Made by a program: the position numbers and the translations under genes. From NCBI RefSeq assembly GCF_000025325.1, contig NC_013748.1, positions 1 to 64,000 on the forward strand: a stretch of DNA of 64,000 nt. The letters run 5' to 3'. This document shows, in pieces, positions 1 to 8,967 of this stretch (the stretch's first letter is position 1; every line of letters begins with the position of its first letter). Under the pieces are notes generated by a model. It was not told the origin of the DNA, searched no databases, and saw only the letters and a program-made list of their open reading frames with translations. Source of the stretch: Haloterrigena turkmenica DSM 5511. Lineage in GTDB: Archaea; Halobacteriota; Halobacteria; Halobacteriales; Natrialbaceae.

Positions 1-191
1 CCCTCGGTCCACGGACCTACCAGAAGATTCATTATTCTCTTCTGCTAGCTCACGAGTGCCTCGAGCACGCCACACTCGAGTTGGATAATACGGCTCCCGA
101 GCTGGATTGGACTCGGTGGCCGGGCCGTGTTTGCTTAGATCCCACGGCCCCATTCCGCACCCGTGAACGGTCTTCTGACCGTCTACGGTTT
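1..191. other. Left edge, no gene seen
   Basis: I see no convincing reading frame, RNA gene or repeat in this stretch, which lies downstream of the first minus-strand gene. Confidence 0.5.
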
Positions 192-539
192 TCAGAATGG
201 TGTTGACCCGGTCAGTGAAACTACGGTATTCCACACCGAGAGATATCCACCGAGCAGAATCAGCTCGATCGGGACGCCGATCGCGTACTCCCGTGGCGCG
301 AGTCGATAGAGGCCGTAACAGACGCCGACGGCCAGCGCTTTCAACGGCACCAGCGCCCAGAACCCCAGCGCGTCGATCGCCGGCCCACCGATCGGATGGG
401 TTTCGACGGCGCCGAACTCGGCGATGAAGTAGATGGTCGTGACGAGATCGCCGACGCCGAAGAGGACGAGCGCGAGTATCCAGAGTGTGGGCTTGAGGCT
501 AGGAGTTTCGAGGGATTGTCTCGAGTCGGCGTAGCTCAT
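192..539 (-). CDS. Small multi-spanning membrane protein
   Basis: The 115-aa product has a short polar N terminus and then three or four hydrophobic segments (about residues 18-40, 55-75 and 83-108), so it is an integral membrane protein. No catalytic motif is visible. The layout resembles the DUF5658-type small membrane proteins common in haloarchaea, but I cannot assign the family firmly. It is a single gene and lies 47 bp downstream of the pilin gene on the same strand. Function unknown. Confidence 0.75.
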   Translation of the reverse strand: MSYADSRQSLETPSLKPTLWILALVLFGVGDLVTTIYFIAEFGAVETHPIGGPAIDALGFWALVPLKALAVGVCYGLYRLAPREYAIGVPIELILLGGYLSVWNTVVSLTGSTPF

Positions 540-586
540 TACGCGAAAGAAAATCAGGAATCGTGTTAGGTCTATCGGCGACTACC

Positions 587-1105
587 TTAGGCCGTGTTGC
601 CTTCCACAACAACGGTCTTTTCGCCTTCTTGCACGACTGTCGAAGTATCACCGGAGTTTGCGGTTGCGACAATCTCCACAGTCACTTCGTCACCCTCGTA
701 TTGGGCGTTGTTTCCGCCCGTTTCGGTATCATTGATGAGCACTTGAACAGAGGAACGATCGCTGACACTCTCGAGCGTCTCAGTGGTGCTCGTCCCGGTG
801 GCCTCATCATTCAGCACATATGTACTGGTCGAGTTATCGCCACCGACAATCTCATAACTCACTTCGACGTTATCGGCGTTTCCTTCAGCTTGCCAGGTAA
901 CACTCACTCTATCGTCTTGAGAACTGGTATCGACGCCTGCTTGCGCTTCGCCACCCATATCATTACCGAGATCCATCACGAAAGCGGCAATAACTGCCGC
1001 TAATATGACGGTTATAGCTACCATCAAAATGACACCTATGACGGGTGACACTGCGCGCTCTTCTTTACTTCCTACCAGCTTGCTTCGGTATTTACTTAAA
1101 TCCAT
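587..1105 (-). CDS. Archaeal type IV pilin (PilA-like)
   Basis: The 172-aa product carries the haloarchaeal pilin N terminus: a basic leader of about 17 residues, then [19 protein letters not shown], which runs straight into a hydrophobic helix. By family knowledge the prepilin peptidase PibD cuts just before the AVSP segment and the helix packs into a type IV pilus or pseudopilus. The remainder is a polar, Thr/Ser/Asp-rich beta-type domain. The start lies before the basic leader, as expected. It may be adhesive; the specific pilus cannot be told. A second, smaller pilin-like gene lies at 46128-46514. Confidence 0.9.
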   Translation of the reverse strand: MDLSKYRSKLVGSKEERAVSPVIGVILMVAITVILAAVIAAFVMDLGNDMGGEAQAGVDTSSQDDRVSVTWQAEGNADNVEVSYEIVGGDNSTSTYVLNDEATGTSTTETLESVSDRSSVQVLINDTETGGNNAQYEGDEVTVEIVATANSGDTSTVVQEGEKTVVVEGNTA

Positions 1106-1442
1106 AGTGGATCACGCACCCGCAAACGGTCGGAAGGGTTATTGCCAGTGGTGCGAAACCACCGCAATGCGCGTCAGGGGATTGGGCTACCAACCATCCC
1201 GGCACATCCCTTCCGTCTCCGTTATCTGGATGCTAAATTACTCGAGACAGTCATCCCTACATATAGGTAGGGGATTGTGAAGGTTCAATTGTCAGAGATC
1301 TATCTCGAGACAGTTTCAGATTTGATAAGCAGCGGCCCGCTGAACCCGTTCAGCGGCCCCTTGGATTGTTCATGGCGGCTGATATCAGCGGTTTCAGAAC
1401 TCGGCAATAACGGTTTTGGCCGCCCGGTTCATCGCCCCGAGT
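1106..1442. other. Intergenic region between divergent genes
   Basis: This 337-bp gap separates the pilin gene (minus) from the HTH gene (plus), so it should hold both promoters. It contains a near-perfect inverted repeat, listed separately. No further gene is supported. Confidence 0.5.
1337..1356. repeat. 9-bp inverted repeat CCGCTGAAC/GTTCAGCGG
   Basis: Nine bases pair perfectly around a 2-base centre (CC). The site lies about 90 bp before the HTH gene at 1443 and could be an operator for it or part of a structured leader. There is no T-run after it, so a terminator role is less likely. Confidence 0.6.
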
Positions 1443-2234
1443 ATGACCGATTCGCCGCTTGTGACTGAGCGCGCTCTCGCGCGCACCTACGATAGTCGTG
1501 CCTACGCTGACACGTGGGATGCCGTCGACGACTATCGCCGCGTCCGTGACTACGCCCACCGCAATCCGTCGAAGGGCTCGAGTGCGATCGCCTCCGCGCT
1601 AGATCTCCCGCGGGGCCGCATCCGACCGTGGCTCGACGAATCGAAACCCGATGCCGTCCACGGTCTCGAGACAGCCCGCGAGTACGGATGGCTCGACTGC
1701 GAGTTCGGCGACCCTGCGTTCACCGCGTTGAACACGCTCGTCGCGAACGTCTTCTCCGGTGGGTCGCTCGCCGAACAGTACTACCAGCCAAGTTTTGCAC
1801 TGAATCGCCGCGGCGAAGACAGCCACGTACTCGACGCCCTCGAGCTGGCCGGCGTCGACTATCGCGTGGTCGACGATCGCGACGGCCGGGCCGACGAAGT
1901 CCGCCCGACTGACGCCGCCAGCGTCCTCGGTCGTGTGCTCTCCGTGCTGGGTGCCCCGGTCGGTCCGAAAGCCGACCAGCATCTTTCCTTGCCGGCGTAT
2001 CTCGACGAGGCGCCAACCGAGGTTCGGGAAACGTTCGCCTACGCCTATCTCGAGAATCGGGCGATCGAACACGACGGGAAGGCCACGCTGACGATTCGGG
2101 AAGAACGCAACCGGGATTATCTCGAGGCGTTGGCTGGGTTGCTCGCATCGGTTGCGGGTGGCGGTGTCGAACTCGGGGAACGGGATATCGTGATTTCTGC
2201 CGACGCGGCGACGGCGCTGGGGACAGTTCGGTAG
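1443..2234 (+). CDS. HTH protein with possible LAGLIDADG-like C terminus
   Basis: The 263-aa product begins with a helix-turn-helix-like stretch at about residues 40-65 (SAIASALDLPRGRIRPWL), suggesting DNA binding. The C-terminal half has the pattern LPAYLDEAP...FAYAYLENRA, which faintly recalls the LAGLIDADG fold used by homing endonucleases and WhiA-type regulators, but the catalytic acidic residues are not clear. I chose the ATG at 1443 because the longer reading frame adds only unlikely sequence. Stand-alone gene; function uncertain. Confidence 0.7.
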   Translation: MTDSPLVTERALARTYDSRAYADTWDAVDDYRRVRDYAHRNPSKGSSAIASALDLPRGRIRPWLDESKPDAVHGLETAREYGWLDCEFGDPAFTALNTLVANVFSGGSLAEQYYQPSFALNRRGEDSHVLDALELAGVDYRVVDDRDGRADEVRPTDAASVLGRVLSVLGAPVGPKADQHLSLPAYLDEAPTEVRETFAYAYLENRAIEHDGKATLTIREERNRDYLEALAGLLASVAGGGVELGERDIVISADAATALGTVR

Positions 2235-2525
2235 TCCGACCGGACGCTTTCCGTCGTTAGTTAGCGTTGCTACTCACTGTGTAAGGATTACTCACCCGAT
2301 AATGTCCTGAATGTCATCTTTGACAGAACTGCCGCGACGAGTGACCTGAATCCTGCATCGTCGAGCGCTAGCAGGAGATTGAATGTGTCCGCGCGACCGT
2401 GCTCCCACGAGGTGAGCGATAGTGGTGGATCGGACGGTCTACTAAATCCAGACCGACGGACGTATCTGCACAGTGTCAGCAGTTATTGATTAGTTTTATA
2501 CTTTCACCGGCCCCGTACTGGAGCA
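2235..2525. other. Intergenic region with promoter
   Basis: The 291-bp gap is AT-rich compared with its left side and carries the promoter of the next gene. No gene seen. Confidence 0.5.
2493..2502 (+). promoter_or_regulatory. TATA box GTTTTATACT region
   Basis: The A/T-rich box is centred about 28 bp before the ATG at 2526, the archaeal spacing for transcription that starts at the start codon (leaderless mRNA). Confidence 0.6.
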
Positions 2526-3419
2526 ATGAGTCGTAAAAACCGTTTTCTTGAACTCTATCGGTCAGGCGGTTTACGGAATATTACTCGAGGGGTCTGGGAT
2601 TGGGTTCTAACGACCGAATTATCGAAACGCATTCGGGCGCAGGCAACCCGCTTCGGCGGAGAATCCGTCTGGGAGAGAGACTGGGACGTTCTTTGCATTC
2701 TCGATGCGTGCCGTGTCGATTTGTTTCAAGAGGTAGTTGGCGAATGTAGTGTAATGACTTCAGTTGGATCAACTAGCCGTACTTGGATTAATCGAACGTT
2801 CAATAACCGAAACGTAGATTCGGTCGCATATATCTCTGGAAACCCGTTCGCAGACCAACTTGAGCCTGACAGTTTTGGGTATCTACATATCGAAAGATCA
2901 AGGAGTACCGATTATGGCGTCGAAACTATCCCTCCACGTGCTCTTTCCGATCGTGCAATTGATGTCTGGCGTCGTCGAGACGAGCTTGGTGTTGACAAAC
3001 TAATCATTCATTTCATGCAGCCACATGCACCGTTTCGGTCTCAACCGGAATGGTTCGAACGCGCTCGCGGGACAAGTAGTTTGAGCGGCAACATTTGGGA
3101 GCGACTTCGAGAGGGTGAATTCACGTATGATGAAGTATGGGAGGCGTATGCGGACAATCTCGAATGGGCAATGACCGATGGGATTGCCCCTCTTACTCAG
3201 AACTGTGAGGCTACAATTGCGTTATCGGCCGACCATGCAAATGCGATCGGTGAATGGGCCGTCTATGGCCACCCGTTGGGTTGCCCTATTAGTGCTCTCA
3301 GGGATGTCCCATGGAAAGTAATCGACGGTGTTGATAAGCAGACGGTTGATCCAACAATCTCTGATGAAACGGCCGAGATCGATGTTGAAGAACAACTCGC
3401 GGCACTTGGCTATATGTGA
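2526..3419 (+). CDS. Sulfatase-like / alkaline-phosphatase-superfamily protein
   Basis: The 297-aa product has the core signature of the haloarchaeal sulfatase-like family: an N-terminal metal site (CILDACRVD, residues about 58-66), a Ser/Thr-rich nucleophile loop (SVGSTSRTW), a central histidine motif (HFMQPHAPF) and the C-terminal metal motif SADHANAIGEWAVYGHP. Members hydrolyse or transfer phosphate or sulfate esters and are often beside cell-surface glycan genes. No signal peptide or membrane helix is visible. Lower GC than its neighbours and the nearby FkbM-like gene suggest a transferred surface-glycan segment. Substrate unknown. Confidence 0.8.
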   Translation: MSRKNRFLELYRSGGLRNITRGVWDWVLTTELSKRIRAQATRFGGESVWERDWDVLCILDACRVDLFQEVVGECSVMTSVGSTSRTWINRTFNNRNVDSVAYISGNPFADQLEPDSFGYLHIERSRSTDYGVETIPPRALSDRAIDVWRRRDELGVDKLIIHFMQPHAPFRSQPEWFERARGTSSLSGNIWERLREGEFTYDEVWEAYADNLEWAMTDGIAPLTQNCEATIALSADHANAIGEWAVYGHPLGCPISALRDVPWKVIDGVDKQTVDPTISDETAEIDVEEQLAALGYM

Positions 3420-3424
3420 GAAAG

Positions 3425-3604
3425 TTACCTTTCTTGCTTCTCTAATGTAACCTTCTGGTGGTGTGCTCCAATGTACACCGCATCCTCTTTTGAGGATACA
3501 ACAGTCCTCAAATCACAGGATTCGCACATGACATGCCATTCGTACTCGACGGACCAATACCGAATCAAACGTTCAAGCTGCGCCCCGAGCCAGTTGATGA
3601 CCAT
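3425..3604 (-). CDS. 59-aa protein with one CxxC motif
   Basis: This short frame encodes 59 residues with a central MCESCDL motif and a later GAHHQK pair, a Cys2-His2-like arrangement that could bind one zinc. It fills the gap between two convergent genes and ends 5 bp past the sulfatase-like gene. The pattern resembles small haloarchaeal zinc-finger proteins. Transcription is not shown by the sequence. Confidence 0.55.
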   Translation of the reverse strand: MVINWLGAQLERLIRYWSVEYEWHVMCESCDLRTVVSSKEDAVYIGAHHQKVTLEKQER

Positions 3605-3634
3605 ACCAAATATCGAAATTGAAACGGATTAAAT

Positions 3635-4306
3635 CTACCTACGCCGAATCCAGTTCGACGATTCTCGAGTCGCGATGACGACGACTTTCCCTTCGGGTGT
3701 ATCGTTGTCCGGCTCATATGCTCTGGTGGTTATCTGATACCCCTCTCCGATTGCTGCGATCGTATCCTCCGCTGGAACGCCTTTCTCTGGATGAGTCTCA
3801 CAGATTATCGTCTCTGGCTGGTTTCCAAGACCTGATAGAATACTTTTCTCTGCACCCTCACAGTCAAGAACCAGGATGTCCGCGAATGAAAGCTCAGATG
3901 GCGGAATTGGTTCCGCTTGTTTCCCGTCACCATAGATATCGATACCTTCCCCTACGATTGAGTGCCGAACCTCTAATTTACCGTCACCAGTCCGGTTCAC
4001 ATCGACAGTATGCTTTCCAATTTCGATCATTTCGGCTGCCGCTTCATGGGCTGTGACCTTGGCTGCGCCGGCACTGAGGGCATACACTGTTGACACTCCG
4101 CGACCGAACCCGACTAGTTCGACTTCATCCCCTTCATTGACGTGCTCTGTAATAGCAGTAAGTAACCCCTCTTTGTAATACGATTTCGTCGATGTGATGT
4201 CTAAAATCGGGCCGTCATAAACAGCAACTCCTGCGAACACACGATATTTTTTCGGCAATATATCTCGGAGGGTGTTATCATAGAAACCCCGAACCAGATC
4301 GAGCAT
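3635..4306 (-). CDS. FkbM-like SAM-dependent methyltransferase
   Basis: The 223-aa product has a Rossmann methyltransferase core: the SAM-binding loop VGFGRG (residues 65-70), an acidic strand end at AHEAA, and the FkbM-type motif LDCEGAE (147-153) followed by a later ICETHP strand. FkbM-family enzymes O-methylate sugars or lipids. It is convergent with a sulfatase-like gene, which fits modification of surface glycans. Acceptor unknown. Confidence 0.75.
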   Translation of the reverse strand: MLDLVRGFYDNTLRDILPKKYRVFAGVAVYDGPILDITSTKSYYKEGLLTAITEHVNEGDEVELVGFGRGVSTVYALSAGAAKVTAHEAAAEMIEIGKHTVDVNRTGDGKLEVRHSIVGEGIDIYGDGKQAEPIPPSELSFADILVLDCEGAEKSILSGLGNQPETIICETHPEKGVPAEDTIAAIGEGYQITTRAYEPDNDTPEGKVVVIATRESSNWIRRR

Positions 4307-4416
4307 AGGTACTCTCTGTGCAGTGTTTTCCCTTTACTCTATTGGAAACATATTACCTCCTGGGCAGTGTAACCACTACGTGTAGCCCCTCCCGGCCAAG
4401 GTCATGGGGCTCCGGC

Positions 4417-4617
4417 CTACTCGCGGTTTTTGACGATGGTGTACTCGTCGGCGTTGTCGATCTCGAGCTGTGTCTCGACAGCGGTCTCGATTCCGTCCTG
4501 ATAGTCTGCTCGCACAGGACTATTCGCAACCAACTCGTCAAGCGCTTTCTTCGGCAACGTTACGCTGACACGAATTTTCTCGTCCGACGACTCACCATCA
4601 TTGGGCTTGTCGCCCAT
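4417..4617 (-). CDS. Ribbon-helix-helix (CopG-like) protein
   Basis: The 66-aa product has a beta strand RVSVTLPKKALDEL typical of ribbon-helix-helix DNA-binding dimers, followed by helices ending in an acidic tail. The ATG at 4617 is preferred over an upstream TTG; an A/T-rich box (CATACATTATTG on the minus strand) lies about 33 bp upstream. It sits at the left border of the plus-strand block and may regulate it. It could equally be an orphan antitoxin. Confidence 0.7.
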   Translation of the reverse strand: MGDKPNDGESSDEKIRVSVTLPKKALDELVANSPVRADYQDGIETAVETQLEIDNADEYTIVKNRE

Positions 4618-4940
4618 GCGTTCTCGGTGACACGGCCGCGTCAATAATGTATGGCATTTCGGAGTCTGGAACTAGCTCGCAGTAGCGTGCGATTACTCGA
4701 GAATGCGCGAACAACTGTGCGCACACTCACGAAAATGCGGTTGTAAGGGCAATCAATAAGTAACTAGCCGTGTAGATGTCTATTAAGAAGCTCATCGCAG
4801 CGGCGTCCTACTGAGGACGGGTGCCCGGAGTCGCGAAACGGGGGTTGAAATGCTCTCGTCCCTCCGACACACGGAACGCCAGCGGGCGGCCGATCTGCGT
4901 GGGCAGTTCGCGGACGAGAGTATATCCAATGTTTTCACCC
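4618..4940. other. Intergenic region before the large plus-strand block
   Basis: The 323-bp gap lies between the divergent RHH gene and the first block gene and should carry the promoter for the block. An A/T patch at 4918-4930 (TATATCCAAT) lies close to the ATG at 4941. Several starts upstream of 4941 are in frame, but the sequence before it does not look coded. Confidence 0.5.
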
Positions 4941-5537
4941 ATGAGCCAAAGCCAACAGCGCCTCGAGCAACAGCGACGCGAAGCGGCCGATGAGTCGCCA
5001 TTCCGTCGCGATATGTGGTGGGGCAAAGACCGAGACGGCACTGAGAAGACAACTGGCCACGACCCGCAACCGTTCCACTACCGGAAAGAGCGGTGTGAGT
5101 ACGTCATGACCGGCTTTTGGAAAGAGACGGCCGAACGCCTCCTCTGTCCGGTCGCCTATCACGAACCCGGCGAGTACGATCTCCATGACGAGCCCTGCGA
5201 GGTCGAAGTAAGCGACCCAGCGGTGTTCATCCCGAAACGGGCGCCCGACTGGCACGCCGACGGCGAGTACGGTGCGATGAGCCACCGCGTGCGGGTTAAC
5301 GAAGAACACGGCAATCTCACCGGCCCACTGGTTCCCGATCGCCCGAAGCCGGATTTCATGGAGGGGGTCAACGACCTCCTCGGACACTGGGGCGACGAGC
5401 TAGATCTCTCGGACGGGAACCTCGAGACGCTTCGCGAGACGGCCGAACGACGAAAACGCAACGGCGATGATCGCGACGTCGATATCGTGGCCGGGCTGAT
5501 GCAAGACGCCTGGCGCATGGCGAAAACTGGAGAGTAA
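4941..5537 (+). CDS. Conserved-looking soluble protein, first gene of block
   Basis: The 198-aa product is polar, with no signal peptide or membrane helix. It contains paired charged helices and a Pro-rich middle (CPVAYHEPGEYDLHDEP). I do not recognise the family. The ATG at 4941 gives a natural N terminus rich in Gln and Arg. It ends 9 bp before the giant surface protein gene, so the two are probably cotranscribed. It could be a regulator or an internal structural component. Confidence 0.7.
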   Translation: MSQSQQRLEQQRREAADESPFRRDMWWGKDRDGTEKTTGHDPQPFHYRKERCEYVMTGFWKETAERLLCPVAYHEPGEYDLHDEPCEVEVSDPAVFIPKRAPDWHADGEYGAMSHRVRVNEEHGNLTGPLVPDRPKPDFMEGVNDLLGHWGDELDLSDGNLETLRETAERRKRNGDDRDVDIVAGLMQDAWRMAKTGE

Positions 5538-5546
5538 CTGATTCTC

Positions 5547-8500
5547 ATGCACGACAAAACCGCCGACACCGAGAGCCGCTGGACTCGCCTCACCGCGGCG
5601 ATCCCGACCGGAGCACAGGCGCTGACGATCGTCTTCGTCGTCCTCCTGGTCGCGTCGATGCCCGCGCCGTTCGCGTTCGCGGCCGGCATGAACAGCGGGA
5701 CGGCCGCTGCCGCGACCTCAACCACGACGACGACGTCGCTGAGTTCGGCGTCACTGTCGACCACGACCACGGCAACGCTTGATGACAATACGTCCTACTA
5801 TGACGATTTCGAAGACGGAACTGCGGACGGCTGGAACGATAATGAGTCGACTGCAATAATTTCCAGCGAGTCGTTCTACGGGAACAATTCACATCTGGTC
5901 TATGACGGCAACGGCTCAGCAGCTAACGTCACATGGGCGGGTGGCCCCACGTTCTCGAGCCAAGAGAACTTCGAACTCACTGGCACATACCGCGCAGATC
6001 ACGGCGATGGCAGCGGCGGTGCGATTCGATTTGGCCTTGGAGAGAAAGACACAGTCGAATCGGGTGGCCCCATCTGGGCTGTCGTTTACATCCAACCCAA
6101 CGAGAACGAGATTTGGCTCGAGTCGAGCGGACCGGACACGACGACGAGCGAAAAGAGCTCCGAAAGAATCAATGCAACGTTCGATGACATTTGGGCCGAC
6201 TTCCGGTTGCAGTTCGACAGCGGCCAGATGAAATACAAAGTCTGGGAGGCTGGCACAGGAGAGCCAACTGACTGGATGATCACACACGACGCACCGGAGG
6301 ATGTCAAATCACAGTTCTTCGCCCATGCCGGCCAGTCCGAACACGGGCAAGAGATCCAGTTCGACCAAGTCGACGCTGGCGGCCACGCAATCACTGGACA
6401 GTTCGTTGACTCAGACGGAAATCCAGTCCCGAACGCGACCGTTGAGGGCTATGGCGTCGACTACGCGAACGTCGAACAGCGGCTCAAGGAACAGGCCGAT
6501 GATAACAACGTCACCGCCGAGGAACTCGAAGAAGAGGCTCAGAAACTCTTAGATGAAGCGGAGGGCGTTGAACCGCCTGACGGATGGACAAATTTCTACG
6601 AGACGTATAAAGAGAGTCCTGAAGCGATTAGTTCTGAGGAGTTTTCCGAGGGACTTGACGGAACGTATCCGTTGGTCCACGAGTACGACGACTGGGGGCA
6701 GGGAAGTACAGACATCCTCAGCGAGGAGGTGGACGCCCCACACCACACGGTTGACTCTGGCGAAATGGTTGTAATCTCGCTGTGGGATCTTGAGGAAGAA
6801 AACCCGATCCTCCCAGAAGGTCCGGTTAGCAACTCCCACCCCGGCGAGATTACGGACGGGCCAGTCGTCATTGAGGAATACTCGGCTGGCGATCAAGTCG
6901 ACTCGAAAATAGTCGGGATGCAGGATGACGCGTTCGTTATCGAACGTCCGTCGGTCATGCCGAACACCGACGTTCCGGCGTACAAAACCTACCTCTCGAC
7001 AGGAATCTACCGCGTCTACCCTGAGGGCAGCCCTGAGAAATCCTACTGGGTTCAGGTCGGCGACGCCGAAGAACAGTGGAACGCGCTCGAGACCGAACTC
7101 GAGAACCGAGCCGACGATCTCGAAGATGAATCCGACAAACGCACCCAACGCGCGCAGGATCTCCTCGATAACATGGAGGTCGGCGAAATGGAACGCCGGA
7201 CGACGACGACCGACGAAAACGGGACGTTCTCGATCCGATTCCAGACGGGCGTTCAGAGGGCCGCCGTGCAAGGCTACCGTGCCGACGGGACCGTATTGAC
7301 CGACATCACGGGACCGTCGTTCGACGACCTTCGTGATGAATCCGAGTCTGGATACAACGGCACCTACGTTCTCAGCGCGCCCAAGCGCTTCGACGTCCCG
7401 GCCGAAGGCGTCACGATCGAAGGCTACCGCGCTGACGAACTGCCACAACACCCAATCGAGGACTTCAACGACTTCTTAGAGTGGAAACAAAACCAAGTCC
7501 TCAACGAGACGGTCAACGACCTCCAAAGCGAGTACGACCAGCGACTTGAAGAACTGAACCGGACCCAACTCGAGGCTCGCTACACGACTCACCGACCGCT
7601 CATTGAGACGGTGCCGGGAGCGGAAGAGCGCTACCTCAGCCGCTCGCAGTTCGATTCCATCCAATCCGCTGAGGACCTCTCGGACGACGACCTCGAGACC
7701 GAGGTCGGTCACATGGAGACGGTCCTGCGGAGCACCGACCAGATCGCCCCGCCGGAGACCGATGACTCGGACTCGCCGATCTCAATCGAGGACGGCGAGC
7801 TGAACGCCGAGTACGGGCCAATACCGAGCGGCATTGACACGGACACACTCCAGCCGGAACTCCACTGGTCGAACGGCGAGAGCGAGGAAATCCCCGAAGA
7901 GTACTGGTCGATCGAATCGACGGGTGCACTCGGACGGAGTTCCCAACTCGTCATCGAGGGCTACCCGATCGACGACACTGACCCGGCGGCGTTCGACCTG
8001 CGTGTTCTCGGCGGCGGCGCTGGCGGCGTGCTCGATGACCGCCTCTCGGCGCTGAACCCGTCGTTCAGCGGTACAATCCCCGACGTGCAGGCGTTCGATC
8101 TGAACACGATGGCGCCCGGAGACAGCGAGACAGTCTCCATGACCGTGCGACTGGGTGATGACGACAACTACGGCGGCCTCGAGTCGGTCGAAGTCTTCGG
8201 CCCCGAGGGCCAGCAACTCACGACCGACGTGACTGGCGACAAAGCGTCGTTCGAAACCAACGGCGCCGGCAAACACTTCGTTCGCGCGACCGTCACGGAC
8301 TCGACCGGCGGCCAATTCGTCCACACGTTCCAGCTCCGCGCACTCGAGCAAGGCCGGGACGATCCGGCGACGGTTCGGGCTGAGACAGCGATCGGCGACC
8401 GCGTGTTCGCGCTGGTCGGCGAGAAACTCGAAGACGCAGAGATTCGCGCCAACGGCGGCTCGCTCGAGGTCGACGCGATCGCACCCGGCGGCGAGATTCC

Positions 8501-8963
8501 CTCGTCGATCCACATCAAGCCACGCGCCGCGATGGAGCAGTCGGCGACGGATATCAACATCCGCGTTCTCGAGGGCCACGACGAGGCGACCGTCGACACG
8601 ACTGTCGAGACGGTCATCCATCTGGATTCACTCGCCGACGGCGCCGTTGTCTGGCGTGGCGATCCCGGCCTCCTCGGCCAGCCACTCGCCGACGGTGGCA
8701 CGCGCTACGGCGAGGTGATGGAGCGCGACCTCGGCGACGGCGAGACGAAGTACGTCATCCGAACGTACTCGGACTCCGACGGCTCGGTCTCGTTGACCAT
8801 CAACGAGGACCCGGGGCTGTGGGCCGGAACCGAGCACACGATTGCCAAGAGCCTCCCGCGCCCGTCACTCCCGGTCCTCTCGATCGTCTCGAGCCTATTC
8901 GGCTCGCTATCGGTCGTCGGCGTCGGACTCATTGCGCGCCGCCGGCAGCCAAAACTCCGGTGA
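5547..8963 (+). CDS. Giant anchored surface protein, spike-like
   Basis: The 1138-aa product has an N-terminal hydrophobic export segment (about residues 24-46) and a Thr/Ser/Ala-rich linker. A LamG/concanavalin-like beta domain follows (about 85-275), then a carboxypeptidase-regulatory-like beta motif (GQFVDSDGNPVPNATVEGYG). Long coiled-coil-prone charged stretches (about 310-340, 510-550, 650-680) come next, then beta-rich domains. A C-terminal membrane anchor (about 1108-1128) ends in RRRQPKLR. Many N-x-S/T sites suggest N-glycosylation. The plan, secreted ectodomain with C-terminal anchor, is that of haloarchaeal surface glycoproteins and pleolipovirus spikes, but I see no direct homology. 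It leads the surface cassette and may bind host cells. Confidence 0.8.
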   Translation: MHDKTADTESRWTRLTAAIPTGAQALTIVFVVLLVASMPAPFAFAAGMNSGTAAAATSTTTTTSLSSASLSTTTTATLDDNTSYYDDFEDGTADGWNDNESTAIISSESFYGNNSHLVYDGNGSAANVTWAGGPTFSSQENFELTGTYRADHGDGSGGAIRFGLGEKDTVESGGPIWAVVYIQPNENEIWLESSGPDTTTSEKSSERINATFDDIWADFRLQFDSGQMKYKVWEAGTGEPTDWMITHDAPEDVKSQFFAHAGQSEHGQEIQFDQVDAGGHAITGQFVDSDGNPVPNATVEGYGVDYANVEQRLKEQADDNNVTAEELEEEAQKLLDEAEGVEPPDGWTNFYETYKESPEAISSEEFSEGLDGTYPLVHEYDDWGQGSTDILSEEVDAPHHTVDSGEMVVISLWDLEEENPILPEGPVSNSHPGEITDGPVVIEEYSAGDQVDSKIVGMQDDAFVIERPSVMPNTDVPAYKTYLSTGIYRVYPEGSPEKSYWVQVGDAEEQWNALETELENRADDLEDESDKRTQRAQDLLDNMEVGEMERRTTTTDENGTFSIRFQTGVQRAAVQGYRADGTVLTDITGPSFDDLRDESESGYNGTYVLSAPKRFDVPAEGVTIEGYRADELPQHPIEDFNDFLEWKQNQVLNETVNDLQSEYDQRLEELNRTQLEARYTTHRPLIETVPGAEERYLSRSQFDSIQSAEDLSDDDLETEVGHMETVLRSTDQIAPPETDDSDSPISIEDGELNAEYGPIPSGIDTDTLQPELHWSNGESEEIPEEYWSIESTGALGRSSQLVIEGYPIDDTDPAAFDLRVLGGGAGGVLDDRLSALNPSFSGTIPDVQAFDLNTMAPGDSETVSMTVRLGDDDNYGGLESVEVFGPEGQQLTTDVTGDKASFETNGAGKHFVRATVTDSTGGQFVHTFQLRALEQGRDDPATVRAETAIGDRVFALVGEKLEDAEIRANGGSLEVDAIAPGGEIPSSIHIKPRAAMEQSATDINIRVLEGHDEATVDTTVETVIHLDSLADGAVVWRGDPGLLGQPLADGGTRYGEVMERDLGDGETKYVIRTYSDSDGSVSLTINEDPGLWAGTEHTIAKSLPRPSLPVLSIVSSLFGSLSVVGVGLIARRRQPKLR

Positions 8964-8967
8964 TACC

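Noticed and set aside
6549-7451. Long minus-strand frame opposite the giant surface protein
   Set aside because: It is antisense to a well-supported gene and has the Arg/Val/Asp-rich look of a reverse-frame shadow in GC-rich DNA.
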